From Candidatus Staskawiczbacteria bacterium (lineage in GTDB: Bacteria; Patescibacteria; Paceibacteria; Paceibacterales; Staskawiczbacteraceae): DNA of 64,000 nt. Shown here in pieces: positions 33,465 through 42,825 of the stretch (positions are counted from its first letter, which is position 1; each line of letters begins with the position of its first letter). The stretch spans positions 1 through 64,000 of the forward strand of contig CAILLM010000002.1 of assembly GCA_903835075.1 (NCBI GenBank). Direction: 5' to 3'. The notes beneath the pieces were generated by a model. It had not been told where the DNA came from, made no database searches, and worked only from the letters and a program-made list of their open reading frames with translations. Made by a program: the position numbers and the translations under genes.

Positions 33465-34844
33465 TTACGGCATAAACATTGTTGCCACCACAGCAATTCC
33501 AACTACAGCCATAACAACAGTGGTAAGCCATCCACAAGCTGTAATAAATGCATGGTTTTTCTTTTCACCCATAACTTTTTCATTGGAACTTATGCGCACA
33601 ATAAAGAAAAGTATTATTGGGGCCACCAAACCATTCCCAACAGCAGAATAAATAAGTCCCTTAATTGGGTCTAAATGAAAGTAATTAGCAACTGTGGCAA
33701 CTATCATTGAAATAATAATTATTCCATAAAAAGCTTCGGCATCTTTTAATTTGTGGTAAAGACCTTGTTTCCATCCAAAAGTTTCAGCTGTAGCGTATGC
33801 AACTGAGCCCGCCATTGTGGGGATTGCTAAAAGTCCTGTTCCAATGATTCCCAAAGCAAAGAAGAAGTAAGTAAGTTCGCCGCCAAATGGTCTAATTGCT
33901 TGAGCTGCTTGGCTAGCAGTAGCAATATTGGTGATGCCATTGGCATAAAGTGTTCCTGCACAAGCTGCAATTATGAAAAACATAATGGCATTGGAAAAAA
34001 ACATTCCCGACCAAGTGTCTTTTCGCATGTCTCTTATTTCGCGCGGAGTTACATTTTCCTCACGAGATTTTATAGTAAGCTCACCTTTTAAAATTTGTTC
34101 TTCTACTTCTTGTGAAGTTTGCCAGAAAAAAAGATATGGCGAAATTGTTGTTCCCAAAATTCCACAAAGCAAGAAAATTTGATCTTTGTTAAAACTAATT
34201 GAAGGAGTAAACAAATGGCTAAAGACCACACCCCAATTTAAGTGGACTGCAAAAGCAGTAAAAACATATGAAAAAAGTCCAAGTGTTAAGTATTTTAATA
34301 TTTTTGAATATTGAGCGTAAGTGGTAAAAATTTGTAGAAATAATATAAATATAGCAAAAATAGAGAGGCACCACATAAAACTAAAACTTGGAAGAAGAAG
34401 TTTTGTGGCAGCTGCCATGGCTCCCAAGTCTGCTGCAATGTTTAAGGTATTGGCAAAAAACAAAATTAACACCACAAAAAATAATATTTTTCTGGAATAA
34501 TTGTGGCGAATATTCCCTGCAAGCCCTCGGCCAGTTACAATTCCAATTCTGGCACACATTTCTTGCACCATTGCCATAAATGGAAAGGTAAACAACGAAA
34601 GCCAAATAAGTTGAAAACCATATTGTGCACCTGCCTGAGAATATGTGGCAATTCCAGAAGGGTCGTCATCTGCAGCTCCTGTAACTAAGCCTGGCCCCAA
34701 AACATCTATGTATTCTTCAGCCTTTCTAAAAGGCCTGGCTTTAATTAAGGCTTTTTCATCTTTTATAATAATGTCAATTGTTTTATCTAAAACTTTTGAC
34801 GGCAGTTCGGCAACTATTTTTGCAAATTTTTCAAAATCAAACAT
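33465..34844 (-). CDS. Nramp-family divalent metal transporter
   Basis: 459 residues with 11 or so membrane helices. The first-helix motif is DDDPSGIAT (canonical DPGN), and helix 6 reads TTISPYLFFWQTSQE instead of MPHN. Both are known features of a bacterial Nramp-related clade whose substrates may include Mg2+ or Mn2+. The N-terminal ~40 residues are cytoplasmic. It is probably in an operon with the two following genes. Confidence 0.85.
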   Translation of the reverse strand: MFDFEKFAKIVAELPSKVLDKTIDIIIKDEKALIKARPFRKAEEYIDVLGPGLVTGAADDDPSGIATYSQAGAQYGFQLIWLSLFTFPFMAMVQEMCARIGIVTGRGLAGNIRHNYSRKILFFVVLILFFANTLNIAADLGAMAAATKLLLPSFSFMWCLSIFAIFILFLQIFTTYAQYSKILKYLTLGLFSYVFTAFAVHLNWGVVFSHLFTPSISFNKDQIFLLCGILGTTISPYLFFWQTSQEVEEQILKGELTIKSREENVTPREIRDMRKDTWSGMFFSNAIMFFIIAACAGTLYANGITNIATASQAAQAIRPFGGELTYFFFALGIIGTGLLAIPTMAGSVAYATAETFGWKQGLYHKLKDAEAFYGIIIISMIVATVANYFHLDPIKGLIYSAVGNGLVAPIILFFIVRISSNEKVMGEKKNHAFITACGWLTTVVMAVVGIAVVATMFMP

Positions 34845-34921
34845 AATAATTTTTTAAAATATATTTTTTTATTTTAGCACAAAATAAAAAGCTGGGAAAG
34901 CCAGCATTTTATTAATTATTT

Positions 34922-36193
34922 TTATCTAAATCGTCTGCGTTGTCCGCCCCTTTGCGGTGGTCTGTTGCTGTGGCGTGGACCGCGGCTGTTTCTTTGTGGG
35001 GCTCTTTCTAATGTCATTTGAGTACTTGCTGGCAAACCTTCGGGTAATTTTGAAATTGGTAAATTAATGCGGGTTAACATTTCTATGTCACGAACCATTG
35101 AACCTTGTTCGGGCGTTGCAAATGAAATTGCTTTTCCAGACATTCCCGCTCTGCCGGTTCTGCCAATTCTATGCACGTAATCTTCGGCATTTTCAGGCAA
35201 ATCGTAGTTTATTACTAATTCAATATTTTTAACATCAATTCCGCGTGAAGCAATGTCTGTTGCCACTAAAACTCTAAATCTTCCATTTTTAAAACCTTCC
35301 AAGGCTTCTTTTCTTTGGTTTAAACTTCTATTTGAGTGAATTTCTGCGGAAGTTATTCCAATGTAACGCAAATTATCACAAATTTTTCTGGCACTGTGTT
35401 TTACGCGTAAAAAAATTAAAACACTTCCCTTATATTCTTCTAAAAGTTTTTTTAGTAATGCTAATTTTTGGTCTTTTTTAACAACAAATAATTCTTGTTC
35501 AATATTTTTAGCAGTTGTTCCTTGTCGTTCAATTTCCACTCTAACCGGCAACTTCATGTGATGTGTGGCAATTTTTACAATACCGTCGGGCATTGTTGCA
35601 GAAAACAACATTGTTTGCCTATTTTTTGGTACAGATTCTAATATTCTAGCAATTTGGGGAGCAAAACCCATATCAAACATTCTGTCAGCTTCATCTAAAA
35701 CCAAAACAGAAACCTTGTCTAGCCGTAAAGTTCTTTGTTGAATGTGGTCATTAATTCTTCCGGGAGTTCCAATAACAACATGGGGGTTGTAAGATAATTC
35801 TCTTATTTGTGGTCTAACTGGTGTGCCACCAATTAAAACAGTTGTTTGTATGCCAAAACTTCGGCCAATTTTTTTAATTGTTTCGTCAACCTGTATTGCA
35901 AGTTCACGAGTTGGCAAAATAATTAATGCCCTAGTTTTATTTTCAGATTTTAAAATTTGCTGTATTAGCGGAATTCCAAAAGCTAAGGTTTTTCCAGTTC
36001 CAGTTTGGGCAATTCCAATAATATCTTTTCCTTCAACAGCAACAGGAATTGCTTTATGTTGAATGGATGTTGGAGTTATAAATCCTAATCTTGAAATTAT
36101 ATCAAGAATTTTTGGAGCAATGCCAAGCCCGCCAAAATTTGTTTCTGGTGTTTTTGCTGGTGGGGTGAGTGTGTTTATTTCTTCGTTTATCAT
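34922..36193 (-). CDS. DEAD-box RNA helicase
   Basis: 423 residues. All core motifs are visible: Q motif, AQTGTGKT, PTRELA, TPGR, DEAD, SAT, RGID and HRIGRTGR. The short basic, Arg/Gly/Gln-rich tail (RAPQRNSRGPRHSNRPPQ) probably binds RNA. The promoter's -10 box ends only 8 nt before the ATG, so the mRNA is expected to be leaderless. Confidence 0.95.
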   Translation of the reverse strand: MINEEINTLTPPAKTPETNFGGLGIAPKILDIISRLGFITPTSIQHKAIPVAVEGKDIIGIAQTGTGKTLAFGIPLIQQILKSENKTRALIILPTRELAIQVDETIKKIGRSFGIQTTVLIGGTPVRPQIRELSYNPHVVIGTPGRINDHIQQRTLRLDKVSVLVLDEADRMFDMGFAPQIARILESVPKNRQTMLFSATMPDGIVKIATHHMKLPVRVEIERQGTTAKNIEQELFVVKKDQKLALLKKLLEEYKGSVLIFLRVKHSARKICDNLRYIGITSAEIHSNRSLNQRKEALEGFKNGRFRVLVATDIASRGIDVKNIELVINYDLPENAEDYVHRIGRTGRAGMSGKAISFATPEQGSMVRDIEMLTRINLPISKLPEGLPASTQMTLERAPQRNSRGPRHSNRPPQRGGQRRRFR

Positions 36194-36200
36194 GTTTTCT

Positions 36201-36229
36201 ATTATATAATAAAATTATCAAAATGTCAA
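36201..36229 (-). promoter_or_regulatory. Perfect sigma-70 promoter of the DEAD-box gene, leaderless
   Basis: On the minus strand: TTGACA, a 17-nt spacer and TATAAT. The predicted start site coincides with the ATG at 36193. Confidence 0.8.
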
Positions 36230-36234
36230 ATTAT

Positions 36235-36279
36235 GCCCTTCGACTTCCTTCGGCGCGGCTCAGGGCAGGTCGCTCAGGG
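36235..36279. repeat. Dispersed palindromic repeat, intergenic
   Basis: A CCCTTCGACTT...GCTCAGGG palindrome followed by a second partial half (GGTCGCTCAGGG). Same family as copies inside the PIF1-like and atpG genes. Confidence 0.7.
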
Positions 36280-36324
36280 TTGTTTTACTTTTTATTTATT
36301 ATTTAGAAAGTAAAACAAAAAAAG

Positions 36325-36346
36325 ACCGCTGGGTGTACCCTGCGGT
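36325..36346 (-). terminator. Terminator of the 36364 gene
   Basis: ACCGC-T-GGGT/ACCC-T-GCGGT hairpin with a T-run on the minus strand. Confidence 0.8.
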
Positions 36347-36363
36347 TTGGGGTCGTTGTGGTT

Positions 36364-36585
36364 TTACCCAAATACTTCTAGCATTATGGCGGCGCGTCTG
36401 TCGGCAATGGGGCTTTCAGATGTTAGTCCCCATTTTGCATAAATTAAAGCTAGTGCCTTGCGTGCTTGTTTCCCAAAACCGCTATATATGGGTAGGTTTT
36501 TCATTAGGCGTTGTGCCTCTGGTGAGTTATAGTCTAGAATCTCGGGTTTTTGCTTACCCACTGGATTAATTGCAAAGATGCACAT
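36364..36585 (-). CDS. Hypothetical small protein
   Basis: 73 residues, not recognised. YSGFGKQARKALALIYAKWGLTSESPIADRRAAIMLEVFG suggests a helical, basic protein. It starts 24 nt after the upstream paralog pair and ends at a terminator, so it is the last gene of a three-gene cassette. Confidence 0.5.
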   Translation of the reverse strand: MCIFAINPVGKQKPEILDYNSPEAQRLMKNLPIYSGFGKQARKALALIYAKWGLTSESPIADRRAAIMLEVFG

Positions 36586-36608
36586 AATTTTTGGTTAATG
36601 GTAGACAT

Positions 36609-37226
36609 TTAGTCGCCGGGGTCATACATGCAAACTCCGCAAGCGGGGCAGTGGCGCGGACGAGGGTGGGACAATGTGGCATAAGCCGTGTGGTCGCACG
36701 TTCCATCGTCATGTTTGTGGCCTAGAGCCATCAGCTTTCTGTCAGCTTCTTCGGCAGCAACGCGCTTGTCTATTTCCATCCACGCCTGCATCGCCCTGAT
36801 TGTGCCTACTGCGGTGGAATTGGGATTGTCGTCGCATGATTCTCGGCATGCGTATTCCCGCATCCAGTTGAGCATTGAATCGATTTCCTGTGGAAGATCT
36901 GCTTCCGATCTGGATTTGAGCCATTTTGCCAATTCCTTGAAGATTGGAATTAAATCTTTTTGCAATCGCGTAATCCAAGCGTCGATGGCTTCGGCGCGAG
37001 TTGGAAAAAGATCGTCAGGGCGTGCAGGATAGGCTGTGCGTTCGCTGAAGTCGCCAGATTGGTCTACTTGCTTCACATAAATCAATTGGTTGTTTTTGTC
37101 ACGGTCAAGATTTGCTCGACTTGGCGTGTTGGTCCTTGTGACTTCAACAATTTTTGCAGAGTGCGGATAGGTATGTCTAATTGCCCAAGCTGTTTGGGTG
37201 GTCCATTCGGTTGCTGGTGTGTTCAT
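36609..37226 (-). CDS. Orphan paralog A with C-terminal zinc site
   Basis: 205 residues, not recognised. The start at 37226 is chosen because the sequence around it (CTACCAAAATCATGA) is identical at the start of paralog B. It shares DDLFPTRAEAIDAWITRLQKD and AIRAMQAWMEI-like blocks with paralog B, then adds a C-terminal His/Cys segment ending HCPACGVCMYDPGD, a likely zinc site. GC-richer than neighbours. Confidence 0.6.
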   Translation of the reverse strand: MNTPATEWTTQTAWAIRHTYPHSAKIVEVTRTNTPSRANLDRDKNNQLIYVKQVDQSGDFSERTAYPARPDDLFPTRAEAIDAWITRLQKDLIPIFKELAKWLKSRSEADLPQEIDSMLNWMREYACRESCDDNPNSTAVGTIRAMQAWMEIDKRVAAEEADRKLMALGHKHDDGTCDHTAYATLSHPRPRHCPACGVCMYDPGD

Positions 37227-37264
37227 GATTTTGGTAGTTGTTGTTAGAGATTTAGTCACCAAGG

Positions 37265-37669
37265 TTATGCCTGAGGGCAAAGAGTTCTTCTGTCGGCTTC
37301 TCCCACCACCCCCTGCGACAATTCCATCCAGTTGCGCATTGCATTTATTGCGCCTTCGGCGGTAGAGCCTTCTTTTGGTAGCGTTAGGTCAATCCACTTT
37401 ATGAGCTCTTGTTCAATCACGCAATGATGTTTCTCCAGTCGGCTTATCCACTCAGCAACAGCAGTTTCGCGAGTTGGGAAAATGTCAGTTTTATTTGCCA
37501 GAAACGTCTGGTGGTGTTCAAGTCCTCCCAATTGGTTGATCGGCACTACCCAAAATGTATCTTTCTGGGTAGATTCACCTATATTTATTTCAATTATTTC
37601 CGCGCGGAAATTTATGTCAGGCTTAATCGCCCACATATTAGGTGGCGATGGATGTGTTGGTTTACTCAT
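37265..37669 (-). CDS. Orphan paralog B
   Basis: 134 residues from the ATG at 37669. It shares TDIFPTRETAVAEWISRLEKH and AINAMRNWMELSQGVVGEADR with paralog A, so they are tandem duplicates. It lacks the C-terminal zinc-like tail. Function unknown. It is transcribed from a promoter at 37707-37735. Confidence 0.6.
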   Translation of the reverse strand: MSKPTHPSPPNMWAIKPDINFRAEIIEINIGESTQKDTFWVVPINQLGGLEHHQTFLANKTDIFPTRETAVAEWISRLEKHHCVIEQELIKWIDLTLPKEGSTAEGAINAMRNWMELSQGVVGEADRRTLCPQA

Positions 37670-37706
37670 GATTTTGGTAGTCAATGGTTGGTAATGAGCC
37701 AGCTTA

Positions 37707-37735
37707 TTTTTACAATAGGGAAGTGGATTTGTCAA
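37707..37735 (-). promoter_or_regulatory. Sigma-70-like promoter of orphan paralog cassette
   Basis: On the minus strand: perfect TTGACA, a 17-nt spacer and TAAAAA. It diverges from the glycosyltransferase promoter 16 nt away. Confidence 0.6.
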
Positions 37736-37751
37736 TGAAAAAGAGGTATTC

Positions 37752-37779
37752 TTGACAAAACATATGGAAATGATATAAT
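37752..37779 (+). promoter_or_regulatory. Sigma-70 promoter of the glycosyltransferase gene
   Basis: TTGACA, a 16-nt spacer and TATAAT, 42 nt before the ATG. Confidence 0.8.
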
Positions 37780-37821
37780 TGATTATGAGCTCAGACCTCA
37801 AATGGCCGAGCTTTTTATTAA

Positions 37822-38967
37822 ATGAAAGTATTAACAAACATAAAATTTGCCCACACAGCCGGAATTGCTCAGGTGGTTTTATCATTTATGGATTTTGTTG
37901 AAAAAAGTAAGGGAAAAGATTTGAATATTGTGGCTGTAACTATTTTAAATAAAAATAAAAAAACCTTTAAAAAAACAAGCACAAACAAGACAAGTACAGT
38001 TTCAATTGGGGCTGTAATTCCCGACATTGCACAAGTTGTAAATAAAGCCAAAAATTTAGCTGAAGTGAAAAAAGCTTACGAAAAAGTTATTTCTGCATAC
38101 CAAACAGTCATAAAAAAAGAAAAACCAGATTTAATTTTAATAAATGGTACATATTTTATGCCTTGGTGTTTACTGCAAGCAAGTGAAAGAGAAAGTGTTC
38201 CTGCTGTTTTGCATTATCATGGTGTTTTAATGAAGGAAGTTGTAAATTGGGGCACCAGACAAAAGAAAATTTTCTTAGAAATGGAAAAGTGTTTTGATAA
38301 AAAAGATATGTTTTATATTTTTCCATCAGAAATAACAAAAAATGTTGTTGAAAAGGAAGTTTTTAAACATAAAATAAAAAAATTAGCAGTTATACCAAAT
38401 CCAATTTCTGCACATTTTTTTGATGGCAAAGATATAGTGCATGAAATATCTCAAAAAAGAAATATTGGAATTGTGAGCAGATGGACAGGAATTAAAAATG
38501 TTCAGTTTTGTGAAAACTTAGCAAAATATAACAGCAAAAATGGTAATAAATTTGTGGTAAATGTAATAACAGACATAAGTAAAAGCCATAAAAGTTATAA
38601 AAAACTTTCAAAAGTTATTACTTTTCACAAACCCAAAAATAACAAAGAGTTGGTTTCATTTTACAAAAATATGGATGTGGTAATTAGTCCATCTCATTTT
38701 GAAACTTACGGCAATGTTGCAAAAGAATCAATTGCTTCTGGCACGCCAGCAATGGTTAGTAGTAATATGGGAGTGTCGGAAACATTTAATAATTTAGGAT
38801 TGGGGGACTGGATTATAAATTTTGATTCTGTAAAATCTGTTTACGCTAAAATTGAAAGTATAATGGGGGAGACCGTTCACATAGATGTTAAAGATAAAAT
38901 GAAAAAACTTTATGCGCCCTACATAATTTTTAGTCAAATTTCTTCCATTCTAATTTCCGAAATGTAA
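37822..38967 (+). CDS. Glycosyltransferase, GT-B fold (GT4-like)
   Basis: 381 residues. The C-terminal half has the GT4-type nucleotide-sugar site: VVISPSHFETYGNVAKESIASGTPAMVSSNMG. The N-terminus resembles the acceptor domain. It probably adds a sugar to a surface glycan or lipid carrier; donor and acceptor are unknown. It is transcribed alone, between a consensus promoter and a strong terminator. Confidence 0.85.
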   Translation: MKVLTNIKFAHTAGIAQVVLSFMDFVEKSKGKDLNIVAVTILNKNKKTFKKTSTNKTSTVSIGAVIPDIAQVVNKAKNLAEVKKAYEKVISAYQTVIKKEKPDLILINGTYFMPWCLLQASERESVPAVLHYHGVLMKEVVNWGTRQKKIFLEMEKCFDKKDMFYIFPSEITKNVVEKEVFKHKIKKLAVIPNPISAHFFDGKDIVHEISQKRNIGIVSRWTGIKNVQFCENLAKYNSKNGNKFVVNVITDISKSHKSYKKLSKVITFHKPKNNKELVSFYKNMDVVISPSHFETYGNVAKESIASGTPAMVSSNMGVSETFNNLGLGDWIINFDSVKSVYAKIESIMGETVHIDVKDKMKKLYAPYIIFSQISSILISEM

Positions 38968-38982
38968 AAAGGCAAACAAAAA

Positions 38983-39009
38983 AGCAGACGTCGGGCGTCT
39001 GCTTTTTTG
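38983..39009. terminator. Bidirectional terminator
   Basis: AGCAGACG/CGTCTGCT stem with T-runs on both sides, between the convergent glycosyltransferase and PIF1-like genes. Confidence 0.9.
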
Positions 39010-39071
39010 TTGTGTCTTACAAAACGCGTAACGTTTGGAGAAAAGTAAGGAAAAGTGTTTTTATAATTTTA

Positions 39072-40481
39072 CTAGCCGGCACAATATTTTACAAATAGTT
39101 TTTGGCGTTTGGAAATATCTGAAGAAGATATTTTCTTTAATTCAGCAGAGGCTTGTTTAGATAATTTTTTAAAATGTTTATCAACTTCTAGTGCTTTTGG
39201 GTTAACACAAAAAGCTAAATTATTTATTCCTAACAAGTTTAAGCCCTTTAAAGATTTCAATCGTGACAACGCAACATAACCCATACCAGCTAAAAAACAT
39301 TTAGATAAATCCATTTCTGCCGAATCTAAGTTCATGCCTTGAGACTTGTGAACAGTAATTGCCCAAGCAAGCCGTAAAGGAATTTGTGAAATTCCAGCCA
39401 CAATAGTGGTTTTGTCGCCCCCGATAGTCGCGTCTGGCTCTTCAATTGTCCAATCAGTGTAAGTAACAGTAATTCTTTTGCCTTCTTCGGTTTCTACAAC
39501 TGGTAAATCAGCTGCAACAAAGTCCACAACTTTTCCTTGGGTTCCATTTACATAACCTGCTTCAAAATTATTTTTAATAAACATAACATGCGCACCCTCT
39601 TTTAAAATTAATTTTTCTGGGGCCAAGCAACTTTTTTTCAAAATGTCTGAAACAACCGGATTTCCACGAAAAGTCATTTGGTAGCGATACTCTTTACCCT
39701 TTATTTTATTTAATTCGGTGTAATTTATGGTGTCGACATCTATGTTGTGTGTATACAACTTGGTCATTATTTTTTCCCTTCGACTACGCTCATGGCCTAG
39801 GTTGTTGCGTTCTAAAAGCAACAACTCTCGGGATTTTTCAGCTTCATTTTCTCTTATGTGGTTTAAAATTTTGGTAAGTTTTTTATCTTTTGTTCGGTAT
39901 TGTTCATCTAAATAACAAATTTTCATTTCCATTTTTTTCCAAATATCAGACTCCGTAACAAATCCTTGCTTATTTTTATTTGCATCAAAAAGTTCACCCT
40001 GGGTTATATTTTCATGCTTGCCCTGAGCGGAGTCGAAGGGTCTATAAACCGGCGGAAGTTGAAAAAAATCTCCAGAGCAAACAACTTGCATCCCGCCAAA
40101 AGGGCGCGGATTACGTTTTATAAATTGGCAAATTTTATTTACTGCTTCAAACTGGCTGGCTTTAATCATTGATATCTCATCAATAATTAAAACATTTGTG
40201 TTTTTTATTCTTTTTCGTAAATATCCACGTTCGCATGCTTTTTTAATTTCTGAATCATCAAGCTCATCACGAATTCCAAGCCCGCTCCACGAATGTAAAG
40301 TAACTCCGCCCATATGAGTGGCAGCAATTCCAGTGCTAGCAGTTACAGAAACTACAATATTATTCTTTTTTAAATATTGAATATATTTGTTTAATAAAAA
40401 AGTTTTTCCGCTTCCCGGCGGACCTGTTAAAAAAGTATTGTATCCCGATTTTAATATGTCTAGCGCTTCTTTTTGTTTCAT
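39072..40481 (-). CDS. PIF1-like DNA helicase
   Basis: 469 residues. A 5'-3' superfamily 1B helicase with TGPPGSGKT, IDEISM, QLPPV, QYRT, TVHKSQGM and VALSRL. It would unwind DNA in repair or replication. The start at 40481, 2 nt after the flavoprotein stop, is preferred over 40523. Two palindromic elements are embedded in the frame: one gives FDSAQGK (40021-40040) and the other lies at 39776-39795. Confidence 0.9.
   Translation of the reverse strand: MKQKEALDILKSGYNTFLTGPPGSGKTFLLNKYIQYLKKNNIVVSVTASTGIAATHMGGVTLHSWSGLGIRDELDDSEIKKACERGYLRKRIKNTNVLIIDEISMIKASQFEAVNKICQFIKRNPRPFGGMQVVCSGDFFQLPPVYRPFDSAQGKHENITQGELFDANKNKQGFVTESDIWKKMEMKICYLDEQYRTKDKKLTKILNHIRENEAEKSRELLLLERNNLGHERSRREKIMTKLYTHNIDVDTINYTELNKIKGKEYRYQMTFRGNPVVSDILKKSCLAPEKLILKEGAHVMFIKNNFEAGYVNGTQGKVVDFVAADLPVVETEEGKRITVTYTDWTIEEPDATIGGDKTTIVAGISQIPLRLAWAITVHKSQGMNLDSAEMDLSKCFLAGMGYVALSRLKSLKGLNLLGINNLAFCVNPKALEVDKHFKKLSKQASAELKKISSSDISKRQKLFVKYCAG
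39776..39795. repeat. Palindromic element inside the PIF1-like gene, copy 1
   Basis: CCCTTCGACTACGCTCATGG, opposite in orientation to copy 2 and translated in frame. Confidence 0.7.
40021..40040. repeat. Palindromic element inside the PIF1-like gene, copy 2
   Basis: CCCTGAGCGGAGTCGAAGGG, translated on the minus strand as PFDSAQG. It matches the complement of copy 1 at 17 of 20 bases. Confidence 0.75.
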
Positions 40482-40483
40482 TT

Positions 40484-41719
40484 TTATGCGTTGTTGCCGG
40501 CGATGTAGCCGGTGGTCCAACAAATTTGCAAACTGTAGCCGCCAGAGGGGCGGTCAATGTCTAAAATGTCACCAGTTAAATATAAATTTGGAATTATGCG
40601 AGACTGCATTGTTTTAAAATTTACTTCTGCCAAATCCACTCCACTGGATGAAGCCATTGCACGGTTGGCAATTAATCCAGAAACATTAAGTGGAAGTGCT
40701 TTTATTGTGGAAATTATTTTTTTACGGTTTTGTGCAGTTAAATTGTTATTTTTTATTTCTGCGTTTATTTCTAAAATTTCTAAAATTGCTAAAGCAACTG
40801 AAGATGGAATTAACTCACTTAAATTATTTTTAATTTGTTTGTTGGCGTTTTCTTGAAAAAGATTTTGAAGTTTTGTTTGTAAATCTGAAGCCTTAATTTT
40901 TGGCAGTAAATCTATTTTGATTGTCACTTTTCCTGATTTTAGTAAGTCACCAACTTGTTTGCTGATATTAAATATGGTTGGTCCTGAAACGCCAAAATGG
41001 GTAAATAAAATTTCGCCGTCAATAGAAAACTTCTTTTTATTGTCTTGAAAAACCGTTATATTTATATCGTTAAGCGTCACGCCCGTCAATTTTTTTGGCC
41101 AATTATCGCTTAAAGCAACGGGAGCTAAAGCAACATTATTCTTTGTAATTTTGTGTCCCATTTTTTCTAACCAGTCAAAAACTTCGCCAGTTGAGCCGGT
41201 TTCGGGGTAGGAATTTCCGCCAGTTGCCAAAATGCAAGATTTTGCTGATACGGTTTCACTCCCGCCTATTTCAATAATTATATTTTTAGTTTTTTCGTCA
41301 ATGGAAATTTTTGTAACTTCAGAATTCGTTTTTATTTCTACGTTATTTTTTTGTAAATATTTTGTTAATGTTTCTAAAACATTTTTGGCGCTGTTGGAAG
41401 TGGGGAATACTCGGCCGTTATTTTCTTCTTTTGTTTTTATGCCAATTTTTTCAAAAAATTCTAAAGTTTTTTTTACATCAAATTGTGCAAAAGCTGAAAA
41501 AAGAAACTTGCCACTGTTTCTATATTTTTTTAAAATATTTTCTGGCGTTATATTTTTGTTGGTTAAATTGCACCTTCCGCCACCTGTAAGCAATAATTTT
41601 TTGCCAAGAGTGGCATTTTTTTCTAATAATAAAACCGAGCGACCCCTTTGCGCCGCCCTACCAGCTGACAAGATGCCCGCCGGTCCCGCGCCAATTACTA
41701 TTATGTCGTATGTTTCCAT
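40484..41719 (-). CDS. HI0933/BaiN-like flavoprotein
   Basis: 411 residues. The N-terminal FAD-binding motif GAGPAGILSAGRAAQRG, LTGGGRCNLTN and the C-terminal GDILDIDRPSGGYSLQICWTTGYIAG block define the BaiN/HI0933 NAD(P)/FAD-dependent oxidoreductase family. The reaction is unknown for most members. It overlaps the acyltransferase gene by 19 nt and precedes the helicase by 2 nt. Confidence 0.9.
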   Translation of the reverse strand: METYDIIVIGAGPAGILSAGRAAQRGRSVLLLEKNATLGKKLLLTGGGRCNLTNKNITPENILKKYRNSGKFLFSAFAQFDVKKTLEFFEKIGIKTKEENNGRVFPTSNSAKNVLETLTKYLQKNNVEIKTNSEVTKISIDEKTKNIIIEIGGSETVSAKSCILATGGNSYPETGSTGEVFDWLEKMGHKITKNNVALAPVALSDNWPKKLTGVTLNDINITVFQDNKKKFSIDGEILFTHFGVSGPTIFNISKQVGDLLKSGKVTIKIDLLPKIKASDLQTKLQNLFQENANKQIKNNLSELIPSSVALAILEILEINAEIKNNNLTAQNRKKIISTIKALPLNVSGLIANRAMASSSGVDLAEVNFKTMQSRIIPNLYLTGDILDIDRPSGGYSLQICWTTGYIAGNNA

Positions 41720-42825
41720 GATCCTAAAATTAATTCTGTAATTTTTTTAAATAACCAAGCTAGTCCAATAAAAAATGCCAAGTATAAAATAGTTGCTAAC
41801 CATGCGGGAAAATATTTATAAATAAAATCATAACGGTAGAGAATTGGCCAGTGAAGTAGATAAATTTCGTAAGAATAAACACCAAAAAGTTGAAGCAACT
41901 TAAAGTCTAATTTTTTAATTGAGAAAAGCCAAACAATTGCCAGCATTGTAATTACGCTAGTTAATTGACCTTTTGTGCCTGTAAAATAATAAGACAACCA
42001 GCCAATAAAAACCAAGAGTAATGCAATTAGCACATAATGCCCAATTAAAGAAGCGCGTTGCTTCAGCCAGTTTTTTCCGGCAATAAATTTTGTATAAAAT
42101 TTACTAGATTTTGTGTCGGGCTGATTTGGTAGTTGGTAGAAGATCCATGAAGCAACAATTCCCAACGGAAAGGCTAGAATGTGTAAATTATAAAAAAATG
42201 CTACACCACTTATTACAGGGAAGTTAAAAATTAAAATTATATAACTTATGGCATAAATTACTATTGCTGATAACCACGGGCGTTTTTTTGAAAATAAAAC
42301 AGGGTAAAGCAAATAGTAAAATAAAATGAAAGTAAAATACCAAAACGGTGAGTTAACGTCTTTGTATAAGTCGGCAGTGGTAAAAATTCCAAAAATTGCT
42401 TTTGTGACAAATTGCCAAGGATAGTCAATGTTAAAAACAAAAAAATCAATAAGTAAAAAAGAAAATAAAGCCAACCAAAATGGTACAAATAATTTTAAAA
42501 AGTTTTTTTTATAAAATTCTAGTGTTGATAATGGTTTTCTAAACATACTAGCTGTAAGCCCCAATCCCGACAGAAATAAAAATATATCTACTCCAATGCC
42601 TGACATTCCTGATAATGGAAATAAAAAACTGTGATCAGTTACCAGAAAATATCCAATATGGGAAAAAAGAATTAATAAAATTGCCAAACCTTTTAATTCT
42701 TGACTTTGCGCAATGGGAAAAAATGTTTGGTCTTTTTTTATGCGCGTGAAAAGCAAAAATACCACCAGCATTATGGCTTCAAAAATTAATGTTGAAAAAA
42801 CCGGATTATTTATTGAAATTAGCAT
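41701..42825 (-). CDS. Acyltransferase family 3 membrane protein
   Basis: 374 residues with about ten membrane helices. The N-terminal ELKGLAILLILFSHIGY with the catalytic-type His, FLSGLGL and YEIYLLHWP are family hallmarks. It probably O-acylates a cell-surface glycan. It overlaps the SGNH hydrolase gene by 20 nt; in OafB-like enzymes these two activities are fused, so they probably act together. Confidence 0.9.
   Translation of the reverse strand: MLISINNPVFSTLIFEAIMLVVFLLFTRIKKDQTFFPIAQSQELKGLAILLILFSHIGYFLVTDHSFLFPLSGMSGIGVDIFLFLSGLGLTASMFRKPLSTLEFYKKNFLKLFVPFWLALFSFLLIDFFVFNIDYPWQFVTKAIFGIFTTADLYKDVNSPFWYFTFILFYYLLYPVLFSKKRPWLSAIVIYAISYIILIFNFPVISGVAFFYNLHILAFPLGIVASWIFYQLPNQPDTKSSKFYTKFIAGKNWLKQRASLIGHYVLIALLLVFIGWLSYYFTGTKGQLTSVITMLAIVWLFSIKKLDFKLLQLFGVYSYEIYLLHWPILYRYDFIYKYFPAWLATILYLAFFIGLAWLFKKITELILGSWKHTT

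Noticed and set aside
37670..37885. Extended N-terminus of orphan paralog B
   Set aside because: It would run over the promoter region and 64 nt of the divergent glycosyltransferase; the shared start context places the ATG at 37669.
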